From CBDCYS01 sp965226245 (GTDB lineage Bacteria > Acidobacteriota > Terriglobia > Bryobacterales > UBA6623): a stretch of DNA of 64,000 nucleotides. The translations under genes were made by a program, and so were the position numbers. The notes beneath the pieces were generated by a model, which was given only the letters and a program-made list of their open reading frames with translations, was not told where the DNA came from and made no database searches. Shown here piece after piece: positions 6,984 to 15,898 of the stretch (positions are counted from its first letter, which is position 1; each line of letters begins with the position of its first letter). The stretch lies in the NCBI GenBank assembly GCA_965226245.1, contig CBDDCL010000015.1, positions 5,766,001 to 5,830,000 of the forward strand. The letters run 5' to 3'.

Positions 6984-8345
6984 ATGGAGACGACCCCGAG
7001 AACTCAGAGCGACCCGGCGGAACTCGATACCCGGGACATGATGCTCAACATCGGCCCGGCGCACCCGGCCATGCACGGCATCGTGCGGATCGTGGCCAAG
7101 CTCGAAGGGGAGCAGATCCGGGAGGCCGAAGTGGAGATCGGCTACCTCCACCGCGGCTTTGAGAAGATGGCGGAATTGGTGGACTACAATGGCGTCGTCC
7201 CCTACGCCGACCGGCTCAACTACGTCTCCCCGCTGATCAACAACATGGGCTACTGCATGACGGTGGAGAAGCTGCTGGGGATCTCGGTTCCCGAGCGCTG
7301 CCACTACGTGCGGGTGATCCTCTCGGAGATTTCCCGGATCACGGACCACCTCACCTGCGTGGGGGCGAGCGCCATGGAGTTGGGAGCCTTCACCGTCTTT
7401 CTCTACATGATCAAGGCCCGCGAGTATCTCTGGGAACTGGTGGAGAAGGTAACCGGGGCGCGCCTGACCGTCAGCTACTGCCGTGTCGGCGGGGTGAAGG
7501 CCGACCTCCCCGAGGATTTCGCCGAGCCCTGCCGCAAAGCCTTTGCCGAGACACGCAAGGTCCTCGCCGAGGCGGATGCGCTGCTCACCCGCAACCGTCT
7601 CTTCGTGGACCGCATGAAGGGAACGGGCGTGATCTCCGCCGAAGACGCCATCTCCTACGGGATCACGGGCCCGTTTCTTCGCGCCAGCGGCGCGGACTAC
7701 GACGTGCGCAAGGACTGCCCCTACGCCGTCTATGACCGGCTGCCTTTCGACGTCCCGGTGGGTACCCGCGGAGACAACATGGATCGTTACCTGGTGCGCA
7801 TGGAGGAGATGGAGCAGTCCATGCGCATCGTGGAGAGGGCGCTGGCCGACATACCGCCCGGCCCGGTCCTGGTCGACACGGAGACGGGGCGGCCCATCCC
7901 GGCCGCGCAGATGGTAGACGTCGCCAAAGTGGGAAACATCGCGGCCATCTCAGGCCGTTGCGCGGTGACCGGCCCAACGCTGGAGGGCTCGGGCCGTGCC
8001 CAGTATCCGTCTATCGCCGCGGACGAAAAGCGGGTCTTCCTCCCTCCCAAGGAGGACACCTACGGCAACATCGAGGGGCTGATGCAGCAATTCAAGCTGG
8101 TCATGATCGGCCACGGCGTGCGCCCGCCCGAGGGCGAGGTTTACTTCCCGGTGGAAGGGGCCAACGGGGAACTCGGGTTCTACGTGGTGAGTGACGGAGC
8201 TGGCAGCGCCTACCGGGTGCGGGTCCGTCCGCCCTGCTTTGCCATCATGTCGGCGCTGCCCAAACTCCTCGAAGGGGACATGATAGCCGACATGGTCCCC
8301 ACCTTCGGGTCCGTCAACATGATTGGTGGGGAACTCGACCGGTGA
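6984..8345 (+). CDS. nuoD: NADH-quinone oxidoreductase subunit D
   Basis: 453 residues; the 49-kDa-type subunit that forms the quinone pocket with NuoB. Family motifs are NIGPAHPAMHGI, GYLHRGFEKMAE, YADRLNYVSP, ITDHLTCVGASAME and the C-terminal DMVPTFGSVNMIGGELDR. Its TGA overlaps the GTG start of nuoEF (8342), so the two are probably translationally coupled. Confidence 0.97.
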   Translation: METTPRTQSDPAELDTRDMMLNIGPAHPAMHGIVRIVAKLEGEQIREAEVEIGYLHRGFEKMAELVDYNGVVPYADRLNYVSPLINNMGYCMTVEKLLGISVPERCHYVRVILSEISRITDHLTCVGASAMELGAFTVFLYMIKAREYLWELVEKVTGARLTVSYCRVGGVKADLPEDFAEPCRKAFAETRKVLAEADALLTRNRLFVDRMKGTGVISAEDAISYGITGPFLRASGADYDVRKDCPYAVYDRLPFDVPVGTRGDNMDRYLVRMEEMEQSMRIVERALADIPPGPVLVDTETGRPIPAAQMVDVAKVGNIAAISGRCAVTGPTLEGSGRAQYPSIAADEKRVFLPPKEDTYGNIEGLMQQFKLVMIGHGVRPPEGEVYFPVEGANGELGFYVVSDGAGSAYRVRVRPPCFAIMSALPKLLEGDMIADMVPTFGSVNMIGGELDR

Positions 8346-10141
8346 AACTTTCCGACCTCGAAGGCAAGGCCGGAGAGATTATCGAGCGTTACGAGTATCC
8401 CAAGGCGGCCATGCTGCCTCTGTTGTGGCTCGTCCAGGAAAATCAGGGTTACGTCTCCCAAGAAGCGGAGGCTTGGGTGGCACGCATTCTGGGCGTGGCC
8501 CGTTCCCACGTGCGCGAGGCAGTCTCCTTCTACAACATGTATCACACCAAACCCGTGGGCCGGCGCGAGCTTCGGGTTTGCACGAGTCTGCCATGCCTGT
8601 TGCGCGGGGCGGAGGATCTGTTGGAGAGGATCAAGGAGGGTTTAAAAATCAGCCCGGGCGAGACCACCCCGGATCAAAAGGTCACCCTCACGGAGGTCGA
8701 GTGTCTGTGCGCCTGCGAGATGTCGCCCATGGCCCAACTCGACGAACGCTTCGTCGGCCCTGTTGAGGGCGAAACGGCCGATGCCCTCGTCCAGGACGCA
8801 CTCAGCGAGCCGGGCAACCCGGAATCAACCCCTGAGCCTGACCCCTTCATCTGCTCGGACGGGCCTGTGCTCTCCAGGCGATTCAAAGATCCAGAGGGGA
8901 CCTGGCTGGAAGCCTACGTTGCTGAGGACGGATATGCCGCGGCCAGCAAAGCTCTCACCTCGATGACACCGGCGCAAGTGATCGAGGAGGTCAGCAGGGC
9001 CAAGTTGCGCGGCCTGGGCGGGGCGGGGTTTCCGGCCGGAAGAAAGTGGTCCTTTATTCCCAAGGAAACGACCAAGCCCAAGTACCTCGTGGTCAACGCG
9101 GACGAGGGCGAGCCCGGTACCTTCAAGGACCGCTACATCATGGAGCGGGACCCGCACGCCCTGCTCGAAGGCATGATCATCTCAGCCTATGCCATTGGCA
9201 GTCACAAAGCCTACGTTTACATCCGGGGCGAGTACTTCCGGTCGGCCAAGCGCTTACAACGCGCCATCGATGAGGCCCATCGTCAGAATTGGCTTGGCAA
9301 GAACATCCAGGGGACCGGCTTTGACCTGGATGTGGTCATCCACCGCGGCGCCGGCGCCTATATCTGCGGCGAGGAGACCGCGCTGCTGACTTCGCTCGAG
9401 GGCGGGAAGGGTTTTCCCCGGCTCAAGCCCCCCTTCCCCGCGATCTCGGGGCTGTTCGCTTGCCCCACCATCGTGAACAACGTGGAGACGCTGGCCTGTG
9501 TCCCTTTCATTTTCCGCAATGGAGCGGAACGATTCGCCGAAATCGGCACGGAAAGTCAGGGCGGTACGCGGCTCTTTTGCGTCAGCGGACATGTGGTCCG
9601 GCCCGGCGTCTACGAGGAGCCGGTCAGCATTACCCTGCGGGAACTCATCGAGCGGGCCGGTGGCGTGCATGAGGGCAACAAGCTCAAGGCCGTTATCCCC
9701 GGAGGGATCTCAGCCAAGATCCTGACCGCCGATGAGATCGACGTTGCCATGGACTTTGACTCCCTGATGGCGGCGGGCAGCATGGCGGGATCCGGGGGCG
9801 TGATCGTGATGGATGAGGCCACCTGCATGGTCCAGGCGCTCGATTCGGCGGCCCGGTTTTTCGCCGACGAGTCCTGCGGCCAGTGTTCGCCGTGCCGTGA
9901 AGGGACCGGCTGGGTCCATCGCATCTTGCGGCGCATCGTCGAAGGGAAAGGGAGTGTTCAGGACTTGGATGACCTGCTCGCCATCGTCGGCGACATGGAA
10001 GGAAACACGATCTGTGTCTTCGCGGACGCGGCTGCCTGGCCGGTCGAGTCCTACATCAAGAAGTTTCGGCCTGAGTTTGAGGAGTACATCCGCAGCGGGC
10101 GGAGCGCCGAGCAGAAGGAGGCGGTCCCATGCCTAGCCTGA
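8342..10141 (+). CDS. nuoEF: Fused NADH-quinone oxidoreductase subunits E and F
   Basis: 599 residues in one frame. Residues ~1-155 are NuoE (thioredoxin-like, one 2Fe-2S centre) with ligands in CTSLPC and CLCAC. An acidic/Pro-rich linker (SEPGNPESTPEPD) follows, then NuoF from ~165 to the end. NuoF has the FMN/NADH-site motifs LRGLGGAGFPAGRKW, NADEGEPGTFKDR and GAYICGEETAL, and the 4Fe-4S cluster N3 ligands in ESCGQCSPCREGT plus a later Cys in NTICVFADAAAWP. NuoE and NuoF are separate genes in most bacteria; here no stop or start lies between them. It overlaps nuoG by 13 nt. Confidence 0.95.
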   Translation: MKLSDLEGKAGEIIERYEYPKAAMLPLLWLVQENQGYVSQEAEAWVARILGVARSHVREAVSFYNMYHTKPVGRRELRVCTSLPCLLRGAEDLLERIKEGLKISPGETTPDQKVTLTEVECLCACEMSPMAQLDERFVGPVEGETADALVQDALSEPGNPESTPEPDPFICSDGPVLSRRFKDPEGTWLEAYVAEDGYAAASKALTSMTPAQVIEEVSRAKLRGLGGAGFPAGRKWSFIPKETTKPKYLVVNADEGEPGTFKDRYIMERDPHALLEGMIISAYAIGSHKAYVYIRGEYFRSAKRLQRAIDEAHRQNWLGKNIQGTGFDLDVVIHRGAGAYICGEETALLTSLEGGKGFPRLKPPFPAISGLFACPTIVNNVETLACVPFIFRNGAERFAEIGTESQGGTRLFCVSGHVVRPGVYEEPVSITLRELIERAGGVHEGNKLKAVIPGGISAKILTADEIDVAMDFDSLMAAGSMAGSGGVIVMDEATCMVQALDSAARFFADESCGQCSPCREGTGWVHRILRRIVEGKGSVQDLDDLLAIVGDMEGNTICVFADAAAWPVESYIKKFRPEFEEYIRSGRSAEQKEAVPCLA

Positions 10142-11769
10142 GCATCGACGGTCGTGAGGTCAGTGTGGCCGAAGGGACCACCGTCATCCAGGCAGCCGAG
10201 AAGCTAGGGATCTTCATTCCGCGTTACTGTTACCACCCCGGGCTCTCGATCGCGGGCAACTGCCGCATCTGCCTGGTGGAGGTGGAGAAGTTCCCGAAGC
10301 TGCAGATTGCCTGCAACGCGTTCGTCAGCGAGGGGATGGCCGTCCATACCAAGAGCGAGAAGGCTGAGGATGGCCGCCGCGCGGTGCTGGAGTTTCTGCT
10401 GGCCAACCACCCCCTCGACTGTCCGGTCTGCGATCAGTCGGGTGAGTGCGACCTGCAGAATTTCTACATGAACTTCGGGCTCTATGACCCGCGCTTCAGG
10501 GAGCACAAGGTCAAGAAGAAAAAAGCCGTGGAACTCGGCCCCCATGTGATGCTGGACCAGGAGCGCTGTATCCTTTGCTCCCGCTGCGTGCGCTTCACCG
10601 ACGAGATCACCAAGACCGGCGAGTTCGGCATTTTCAACCGCGGAGACCGGGCCGAGTTGGGACTCTACCCTGGCGATGTGCTCGACAATCCCTACTCGGC
10701 CAACGTGGTGGACATCTGTCCCGTGGGAGCCCTGACCGAAAGTGATTTCCGTTTCAAAGCCAGGGTCTGGTACCTCTCCAGCGCCCCCACGGTCTGCAAC
10801 GGCTGCAGCCAGGGCTGTAACGTGGATATGCATTACGTGCTTGACAGTCCCCACCTGAACGACGGGGCTCGGGTCGCGCGCATCAAGCCCCGCTACAACC
10901 CGGATGTCAACCAATGGTGGTTGTGCGACGAGGGGCGCTACGGCTTTGGCTGGATCGATCAGGGACGTCTTACCAAGGTACGCGGGCCGGCGGCGGATGG
11001 CGCCGATGCAACTTGGGAGCAGGCCCTCAGCGCGATCTCAACGGCCCTGGCAGGGTTGGCCGAGGAACAGGGCGGCGGCCGGAACGGGGCCGGCTCAAGG
11101 ATTGGCGTGATCGCCTCGGCCCAGCTCAGCAACGAGGAGCTTTTTCTGATCCGGGAGATTTTCGGGGGCGCTCTGGGCGCCCGCCTCAGCGCCTCAGTTC
11201 CGGAGAAGCCTGGAAGCTCGGACGACTTCCTGATCAAAGCAGACAAGAACCCCAACACGCTGGGAGCGACTCTGCTGGGTCTGGCCGGCCCGGATGCGCC
11301 CGACGCCAGCCAGATTGTGGACGATGCCCTGGCCGGGAAACTTGACGTCCTGTGGGTCGCCGGACATGATCTGGTGGAGCTCTTCGGGGAGGAGAGCGCC
11401 CGAAAGATCCGAGAGAAAGTCGGTCTGTTCGTTTTCTCGGGCACGAATGAGAACGCGACCGCGCCCCTGGCTCATTGGGTCCTGCCCAGTGCAGCCTATG
11501 TGGAGAAGGATGGCACCTTCGTGAACTGCCACGGCCGCCTGCAGCGCATCGGCCGGGCCTTTCCTCCGCTGGCGGACTCGCGGGAGGACTGGCGCATTCT
11601 CCTGGAATTGGCCGGGCTATTGGGTCTGACGTTCGATTGGAGAGAACCGCGGGAAATCTTCCTGGGGCTGGCCGCGGCCGAGGCTCCTTTCGCGGATTTG
11701 AGCTATGAGACGATCGGGGCGCAAGGTGTTGAGGTGGCGACGGTCGATCCCGCGCACGAGGGGCGGTGA
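10129..11769 (+). CDS. nuoG: NADH-quinone oxidoreductase subunit G (short form)
   Basis: 546 residues. The N-terminal iron-sulfur region is complete: a 2Fe-2S ferredoxin domain (CYHPGLSIAGNCRIC...), the His-ligated cluster motif HPLDCPVCDQSGECDLQ, a 4Fe-4S motif CILCSRCV with CPVG, and an extra CNGCSQGC motif opening the molybdopterin-oxidoreductase-like region. The C-terminal part is shorter than in long NuoG proteins. The stop codon is formed inside a REP-like inverted repeat (11766-11862), so the element either inserted at the very end or defines the end of the gene. Confidence 0.94.
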   Translation: MPSLSIDGREVSVAEGTTVIQAAEKLGIFIPRYCYHPGLSIAGNCRICLVEVEKFPKLQIACNAFVSEGMAVHTKSEKAEDGRRAVLEFLLANHPLDCPVCDQSGECDLQNFYMNFGLYDPRFREHKVKKKKAVELGPHVMLDQERCILCSRCVRFTDEITKTGEFGIFNRGDRAELGLYPGDVLDNPYSANVVDICPVGALTESDFRFKARVWYLSSAPTVCNGCSQGCNVDMHYVLDSPHLNDGARVARIKPRYNPDVNQWWLCDEGRYGFGWIDQGRLTKVRGPAADGADATWEQALSAISTALAGLAEEQGGGRNGAGSRIGVIASAQLSNEELFLIREIFGGALGARLSASVPEKPGSSDDFLIKADKNPNTLGATLLGLAGPDAPDASQIVDDALAGKLDVLWVAGHDLVELFGEESARKIREKVGLFVFSGTNENATAPLAHWVLPSAAYVEKDGTFVNCHGRLQRIGRAFPPLADSREDWRILLELAGLLGLTFDWREPREIFLGLAAAEAPFADLSYETIGAQGVEVATVDPAHEGR

Positions 11770-11862
11770 AAAAATGGGGACTGTACCGAGCGCCGGCCGA
11801 AATAGTTCCATTGAATCAGTAACCGCATCCGGCGCGATGTGGACTGTCCCCGATTTTTTCAC
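11766..11862. repeat. REP-like inverted repeat between nuoG and nuoH
   Basis: The left arm GTGAAAAAATGGGGACTGT (11766-11784) pairs with the right arm ending at 11862, whose reverse complement reads GTGAAAAAATCGGGGACAGT. The GGGGAC-type core is typical of repeats associated with REP-associated tyrosine transposases. The nuoG stop (11767-11769) lies in the left arm. In RNA it would form a long hairpin with a T-rich 3' side and could weaken transcription into nuoH and nuoI. Confidence 0.7.
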
Positions 11863-11883
11863 AGCCCCCGAGGCGATCGCACC

Positions 11884-12975
11884 ATGATGGAAGTCCTGCT
11901 AGTCAAGCTCACCCTGGCGGGGATCGTCTTGTTCGCGGTATTGAACCTGGCGGGCTTGCATACCTGGGCAGAGCGCAAACAGTCTGCCCTCATCCAGGAC
12001 CGCATCGGGGCCAACCGCGCTGACATCTTCGGCTTTCGGGCGCTGGGCCTCTTTCACGCCTTGGCCGACGCGGTCAAAATGTTCACCAAGGAGGATATCG
12101 TCCCGGCCGGCGCGGACAGAACCCTCCATACCTTAGCCCCCTTCTTCTCGGTTTTTTTCGCCCTGGTGGCCTTCGCCGCGATTCCTTTTGGGGACCGCCT
12201 GATTTGGGGGGATCGTGTCATTGAACTCCAGGTCGTGAAGATCGACGCGGCGCTGCTCTACGTTTTTGCCATGCTCTCACTGGGAGTCTATGGCGTGATT
12301 CTCGCTGGCTTTGCTTCGCGCAACAACTACGCGATCCTGGGAGGACTCAGGGCCACCGCGCAGATGATCTCCTATGAGATCGCCCTGGGCGTCTCCATCG
12401 TCGGTGTGGTCATGGTGTATGGGACCATGGACCTGGCTGAGCTAGTGCGAGCCCAGGGGCAAATGATTGGCGGCTGGATCCCTTTCTGGGGCATCGTCGC
12501 CCAGCCCGTGGCCTTTATCGTGTTCGTGACCGCGGCGCTGGCGGAAACCAAGAGGGCTCCCTTCGACCTGCCGGAAGCAGAGTCGGAGATCATCGGCTAC
12601 TTCGTGGAGTACAGCGGAATGAAGTTCGGGATGTTCTTCCTCACCGATTTCCTGGAGACCATCATGGTGGCTTGCCTCGCAACCACGCTCTTTTTCGGCG
12701 GGTGGCAGGTGCCGTTCCTGCTGCCGGACGGATTTCACTTCCCCTGGGGTGGAGAGCTTCTCGTTCCCCATTTGCTCTACGTCCTGCTGGGGGTGACGAG
12801 CTTTACGACCAAGGTCCTCATCTTCTGCTGGGTGTTCATGCAATTGCGCTGGACGGTGCCGCGCTTCCGCTACGATCAGCTTATGAAACTGGGCTGGAGG
12901 GGGCTGTTCCCGATTTCGGTCGCCAACGTCGTGGTGACAGCCGTGGTGCTGATCTTTCTGGGGGAGACGCCGTAA
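11884..12975 (+). CDS. nuoH: NADH-quinone oxidoreductase subunit H
   Basis: 363 residues from the ATG at 11884 (a second ATG follows at 11887). A frame extension upstream to 11839 runs into the repeat and is not NuoH-like. It is a membrane protein of about eight helices, with quinone-site motifs ERKQSALIQDRIGANRADIFG, LGLFHALADAVKMFTKED and ETKRAPFDLPEAESEIIGYFVEYSGMKF in overlapping order. It links the peripheral and membrane arms. The stop TAA shares its last A with the nuoI start. Confidence 0.97.
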   Translation: MMEVLLVKLTLAGIVLFAVLNLAGLHTWAERKQSALIQDRIGANRADIFGFRALGLFHALADAVKMFTKEDIVPAGADRTLHTLAPFFSVFFALVAFAAIPFGDRLIWGDRVIELQVVKIDAALLYVFAMLSLGVYGVILAGFASRNNYAILGGLRATAQMISYEIALGVSIVGVVMVYGTMDLAELVRAQGQMIGGWIPFWGIVAQPVAFIVFVTAALAETKRAPFDLPEAESEIIGYFVEYSGMKFGMFFLTDFLETIMVACLATTLFFGGWQVPFLLPDGFHFPWGGELLVPHLLYVLLGVTSFTTKVLIFCWVFMQLRWTVPRFRYDQLMKLGWRGLFPISVANVVVTAVVLIFLGETP

Positions 12976-13586
12976 TGGCCGTAAAAGTTGTCCGCCGACC
13001 GGAGCTGACTTTCTGGGAGAAGACCTACATCCCCCAAATCCTTTGCGGCCTCAAGATCACCTCCGCGCACTTCTTCCGAAACCTCTTTCTCCACACGGCC
13101 CACCTTCTGGGCCGTTTCAAGCACCTTCACGCCTCTGTCACCGTCCAGTATCCCGAGGAGCTCAGGCCTCTCATGTCGAGGTTCCGCAGCCGCCACCGGC
13201 TCACCGTGCGCGAAGATGGCACCCCCCGTTGCGTGGGGTGCATGCTCTGCGAGACGGTCTGCCCGGCCAAGTGCATTACCATCGTGCCCGGGGAGCATCC
13301 CGACCCCAATGTCGAGAAGTACCCGATTCGCTTTGACATCGACCTGGGCGTCTGCGTCTATTGCGGCTACTGTGTCGAGGTCTGCCCCGAGGACGCGATA
13401 CGGATGGACACGGGAATCCTGGACCTGGCGGCCTACTCAAGGGAGGCCATGCGGCTTGATATCCATGAGCTGATGGACCCTGCGCTGCGTAAGCCGCTCA
13501 GCGACTGCAGCCTGAAGTTTCCCCACAAGTGCGAGCTAACCGGCGGAGAGATGAAGGGCAACTGGGACGGCGTCGAGGGGTCATAG
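12975..13586 (+). CDS. nuoI: NADH-quinone oxidoreductase subunit I
   Basis: 203 residues from the ATG at 12975, which overlaps the nuoH stop by one base. It is a two-cluster ferredoxin subunit with CVGCMLCETVCP and CVYCGYCVEVCP, carrying clusters N6a and N6b. The N-terminal amphipathic segment HFFRNLFLHTAHLL anchors it to NuoH. It is the last nuo gene here; nuoJ, K, L and M do not follow, as an IS1634-type element lies 270 bp downstream. Confidence 0.97.
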   Translation: MAVKVVRRPELTFWEKTYIPQILCGLKITSAHFFRNLFLHTAHLLGRFKHLHASVTVQYPEELRPLMSRFRSRHRLTVREDGTPRCVGCMLCETVCPAKCITIVPGEHPDPNVEKYPIRFDIDLGVCVYCGYCVEVCPEDAIRMDTGILDLAAYSREAMRLDIHELMDPALRKPLSDCSLKFPHKCELTGGEMKGNWDGVEGS

Positions 13587-13859
13587 AGCAAGTTCCCAGG
13601 GGAGCGAGTCCGCCAGCCGGACCAGGACAAGCAAATCGCCTGGAGCTCGCCGATCTGGGTTCGGTCCAGGTAGGTCAGTGCGCGCGGCGCAAAACCCGCA
13701 ATGCCACAAAACCCGTAGCGCTGAGTTGGTCTGTCAAGGTGGACGGGGGAGTTTTTTGGGCTTCGATTCACAGCATGCACACAGGTTTTTCCACAGCGAG
13801 TCGGCTGGGGCAGGTCGCTGCGGCATCGCGCCCGGTGGCGGTCGCTGGTGCCCTTCTAA
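13587..13859. other. Non-coding stretch between nuoI and IS1634
   Basis: I see no supported gene. Reading frames here are short and do not resemble NuoJ. The sequence resumes after the insertion sequence at 15829 and runs to the convergent gene ending at 15899. Confidence 0.5.
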
Positions 13860-15828
13860 TCCGAAGTTCCAGGGGCCGATTTCGGCGTAAGAGTAACCAA
13901 GAAAGGGAGTTAGGGTCGGTTTGGGGTGGTCTCGAAGTGCTTTTTGTAGCCACTAATTAGTGACTTTCTTCTGGACTTTTTGCTCTAGATATGCTATCAT
14001 AGCTTTATGCCATCTAGATCAGGTGCTGTTCATGTAGCCACCACTACTCGCCGCTACAAAAACAAAATCTATACCTCCCACCTGCTCCGCCGCTCCTTTC
14101 GCGTCGGCCAGCAGGTCAAACACGAAACCCTCGGCAACCTCTCCCACCTGCCCGATTCCCTCATCGACGTCATCCGCCGCTCGCTCGCCGGCGAATCCTT
14201 TGTACCCGCCGCCGAAGCTTTCCTGGTCGAACGCTGCCGCCCCCACGGCCACGTTGAAGCTGTTCTCGGTACACTCCGCCAGCTCGGCCTCGAACGCCTG
14301 CTGGGGTCCAAACCCTCGCGCCAGCGCGACCTCGTCGTGGCCATGATCGTCGAGCGGCTGCTGCATCCCGGCTCGAAACTGGCCACCACCAGGCTGTGGC
14401 AGCACTCCACGCTGGCTGAGCAGCTGGGCGTCGAAGACGCCGACGAAAACGACCTCCACGGGGCGCTGGACTGGCTGCTGGCCCGCCAAAAACGCATCGA
14501 AAAGAAGCTCGCGGCGCGGCATCTCGCGGCCGGCGACACCGTGCTCTACGACGTCTCCAGCAGCTACTACGAAGGACGCCACTGCCCGCTGGCGGCGTTC
14601 GGCCACAGCCGCGACCGCAAAAAGGGCAAGCCGATCATCGTCTACGGCGTGCTCGCCGACAGCCAAGGACGGCCGTTGGCGGTCAGCGTCTACCCCGGCA
14701 ACACGGGCGATCCGGCGACGCTGCCCGATCAGGTCGACACGCTGCGGCGGCGCTTCGGGCTCGAGCGCGTGGTGCTGGTGGGCGACCGCGGTTTGTGGAC
14801 CCAAACGCAGATTGAAAACCTGCGGCAACATCGCGGGCTGGGCTGGATCTCGGCGCTGCGCGCGCCGGCGCTGCGGCGGCTGGCCAGCGAAGGCGCGTTG
14901 CAGTTATCGTTGTTCGACAAGAAAAACTTGGCTGAAATTCACTCCCCCGACTATCCCGGCGAGCGGCTGGTGGCCTGCTATAACCCGCTGCTGGCCGAGG
15001 AGCGCGGGCGCAAGCGCGACGAGCTGCTGGCGGCCAGCGAGAAGGAATTCGAGCGCATCGAGGCCGAGGTGGCGCGGCGCAAACGCACCCCGCTGACCGC
15101 CGCCGAGATCGGACGCAAGGCGGGCCGCGTGCAGGACCGCTACAAGATGGGCAAGCATTTTGAGACGACCATCGGCGAGGGCGTTTTCCGCTGGCGGCGG
15201 CGCACGGCGGCGGTCGAAGCAGAAGCGGCGCTGGACGGCATCTACGTCATCCGCAGCAGCGAAAAGAAGGCCGATCTGAAGGCCGAAGACGCGGTGCGTT
15301 CCTACAAGAGTTTGGCCCGCGTGGAGCGGGTGTTTCGCTGCATGAAAGGCGCGGATCTGCGGGTGCGGCCGATCTTTCACCGCACGCCGGACCACGTGCG
15401 GGCGCATATTTTTTTGTGTCTGCTGGCCTATTACGTGGAGTGGCGGATGCGCCAAGCGTGGGCGGAGTTGCTGTTTGAAGACGAGCAGCTGGAGGCCGGC
15501 CGGCAGCAACGCGATCCGGTGGCGCCGGCCGAGCCTTCGGCGGCGGTGAAGAAGAAAAAGGCGAGCCGCCGCACCTCGGAGGGCTTGCCCGTGCACAGCT
15601 TCCAGACGTTGCTCGACGCCCTGGCGACGCGCTGCCAAAACACCTGCCGGGTCGGCGGCGAGGAGGGCGAGGGGAGCGCGGCGACGTTCGAACAACGGAC
15701 CGCGCCGACGGCGCTGCAAAAGCGGGCCTTGGAGCTGCTGGGCCTGTAGCCAGAAGAGCGAATTTCGCCGGCCGCCTTTCCGCCGCAGAATCAATAACTT
15801 ACTGTCGTTTTGCCCCTGGAACTTCGGA
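13860..15828 (+). mobile_element. IS1634-family insertion sequence, complete
   Basis: 1969 bp bounded by perfect 17-bp inverted repeats TCCGAAGTTCCAGGGGC (13860-13876, and reverse-complemented at 15812-15828). CTAA flanks both ends (13856-13859 and 15829-15832), a probable short target duplication. A perfect 12-bp palindrome CACTAATTAGTG (13951-13962) lies upstream of the transposase and may be an operator. The element stands where nuoJ would be expected. Confidence 0.88.
14007..15749 (+). CDS. IS1634-family transposase
   Basis: 580 residues. It resembles the IS1634 group of IS4-type DDE transposases: DVSSSYYEGRHCPLAAFGHS, GKPIIVYGVLADSQGRPLAVSVYPGN, LVGDRGLWT, and the C-terminal YKSLARVERVFRCMKGADLRVRPI then AHIFLCLLAYYVEW (the YREK/E region). 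It starts at the ATG at 14007 and appears intact. The C-terminal ~80 residues are a basic, low-complexity tail. Confidence 0.93.
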   Translation: MPSRSGAVHVATTTRRYKNKIYTSHLLRRSFRVGQQVKHETLGNLSHLPDSLIDVIRRSLAGESFVPAAEAFLVERCRPHGHVEAVLGTLRQLGLERLLGSKPSRQRDLVVAMIVERLLHPGSKLATTRLWQHSTLAEQLGVEDADENDLHGALDWLLARQKRIEKKLAARHLAAGDTVLYDVSSSYYEGRHCPLAAFGHSRDRKKGKPIIVYGVLADSQGRPLAVSVYPGNTGDPATLPDQVDTLRRRFGLERVVLVGDRGLWTQTQIENLRQHRGLGWISALRAPALRRLASEGALQLSLFDKKNLAEIHSPDYPGERLVACYNPLLAEERGRKRDELLAASEKEFERIEAEVARRKRTPLTAAEIGRKAGRVQDRYKMGKHFETTIGEGVFRWRRRTAAVEAEAALDGIYVIRSSEKKADLKAEDAVRSYKSLARVERVFRCMKGADLRVRPIFHRTPDHVRAHIFLCLLAYYVEWRMRQAWAELLFEDEQLEAGRQQRDPVAPAEPSAAVKKKKASRRTSEGLPVHSFQTLLDALATRCQNTCRVGGEEGEGSAATFEQRTAPTALQKRALELLGL

Positions 15829-15898
15829 CTAATCAGCGACAACCTCCAGGCGGGCCAGTAGCGGCGATGGGCCGGGATTGGCCGCTATTCCTCGCCCC

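Noticed and set aside
13587..13859. A nuoJ remnant after nuoI
   Set aside because: No hydrophobic frame of NuoJ type is present; the frames are short and polar.
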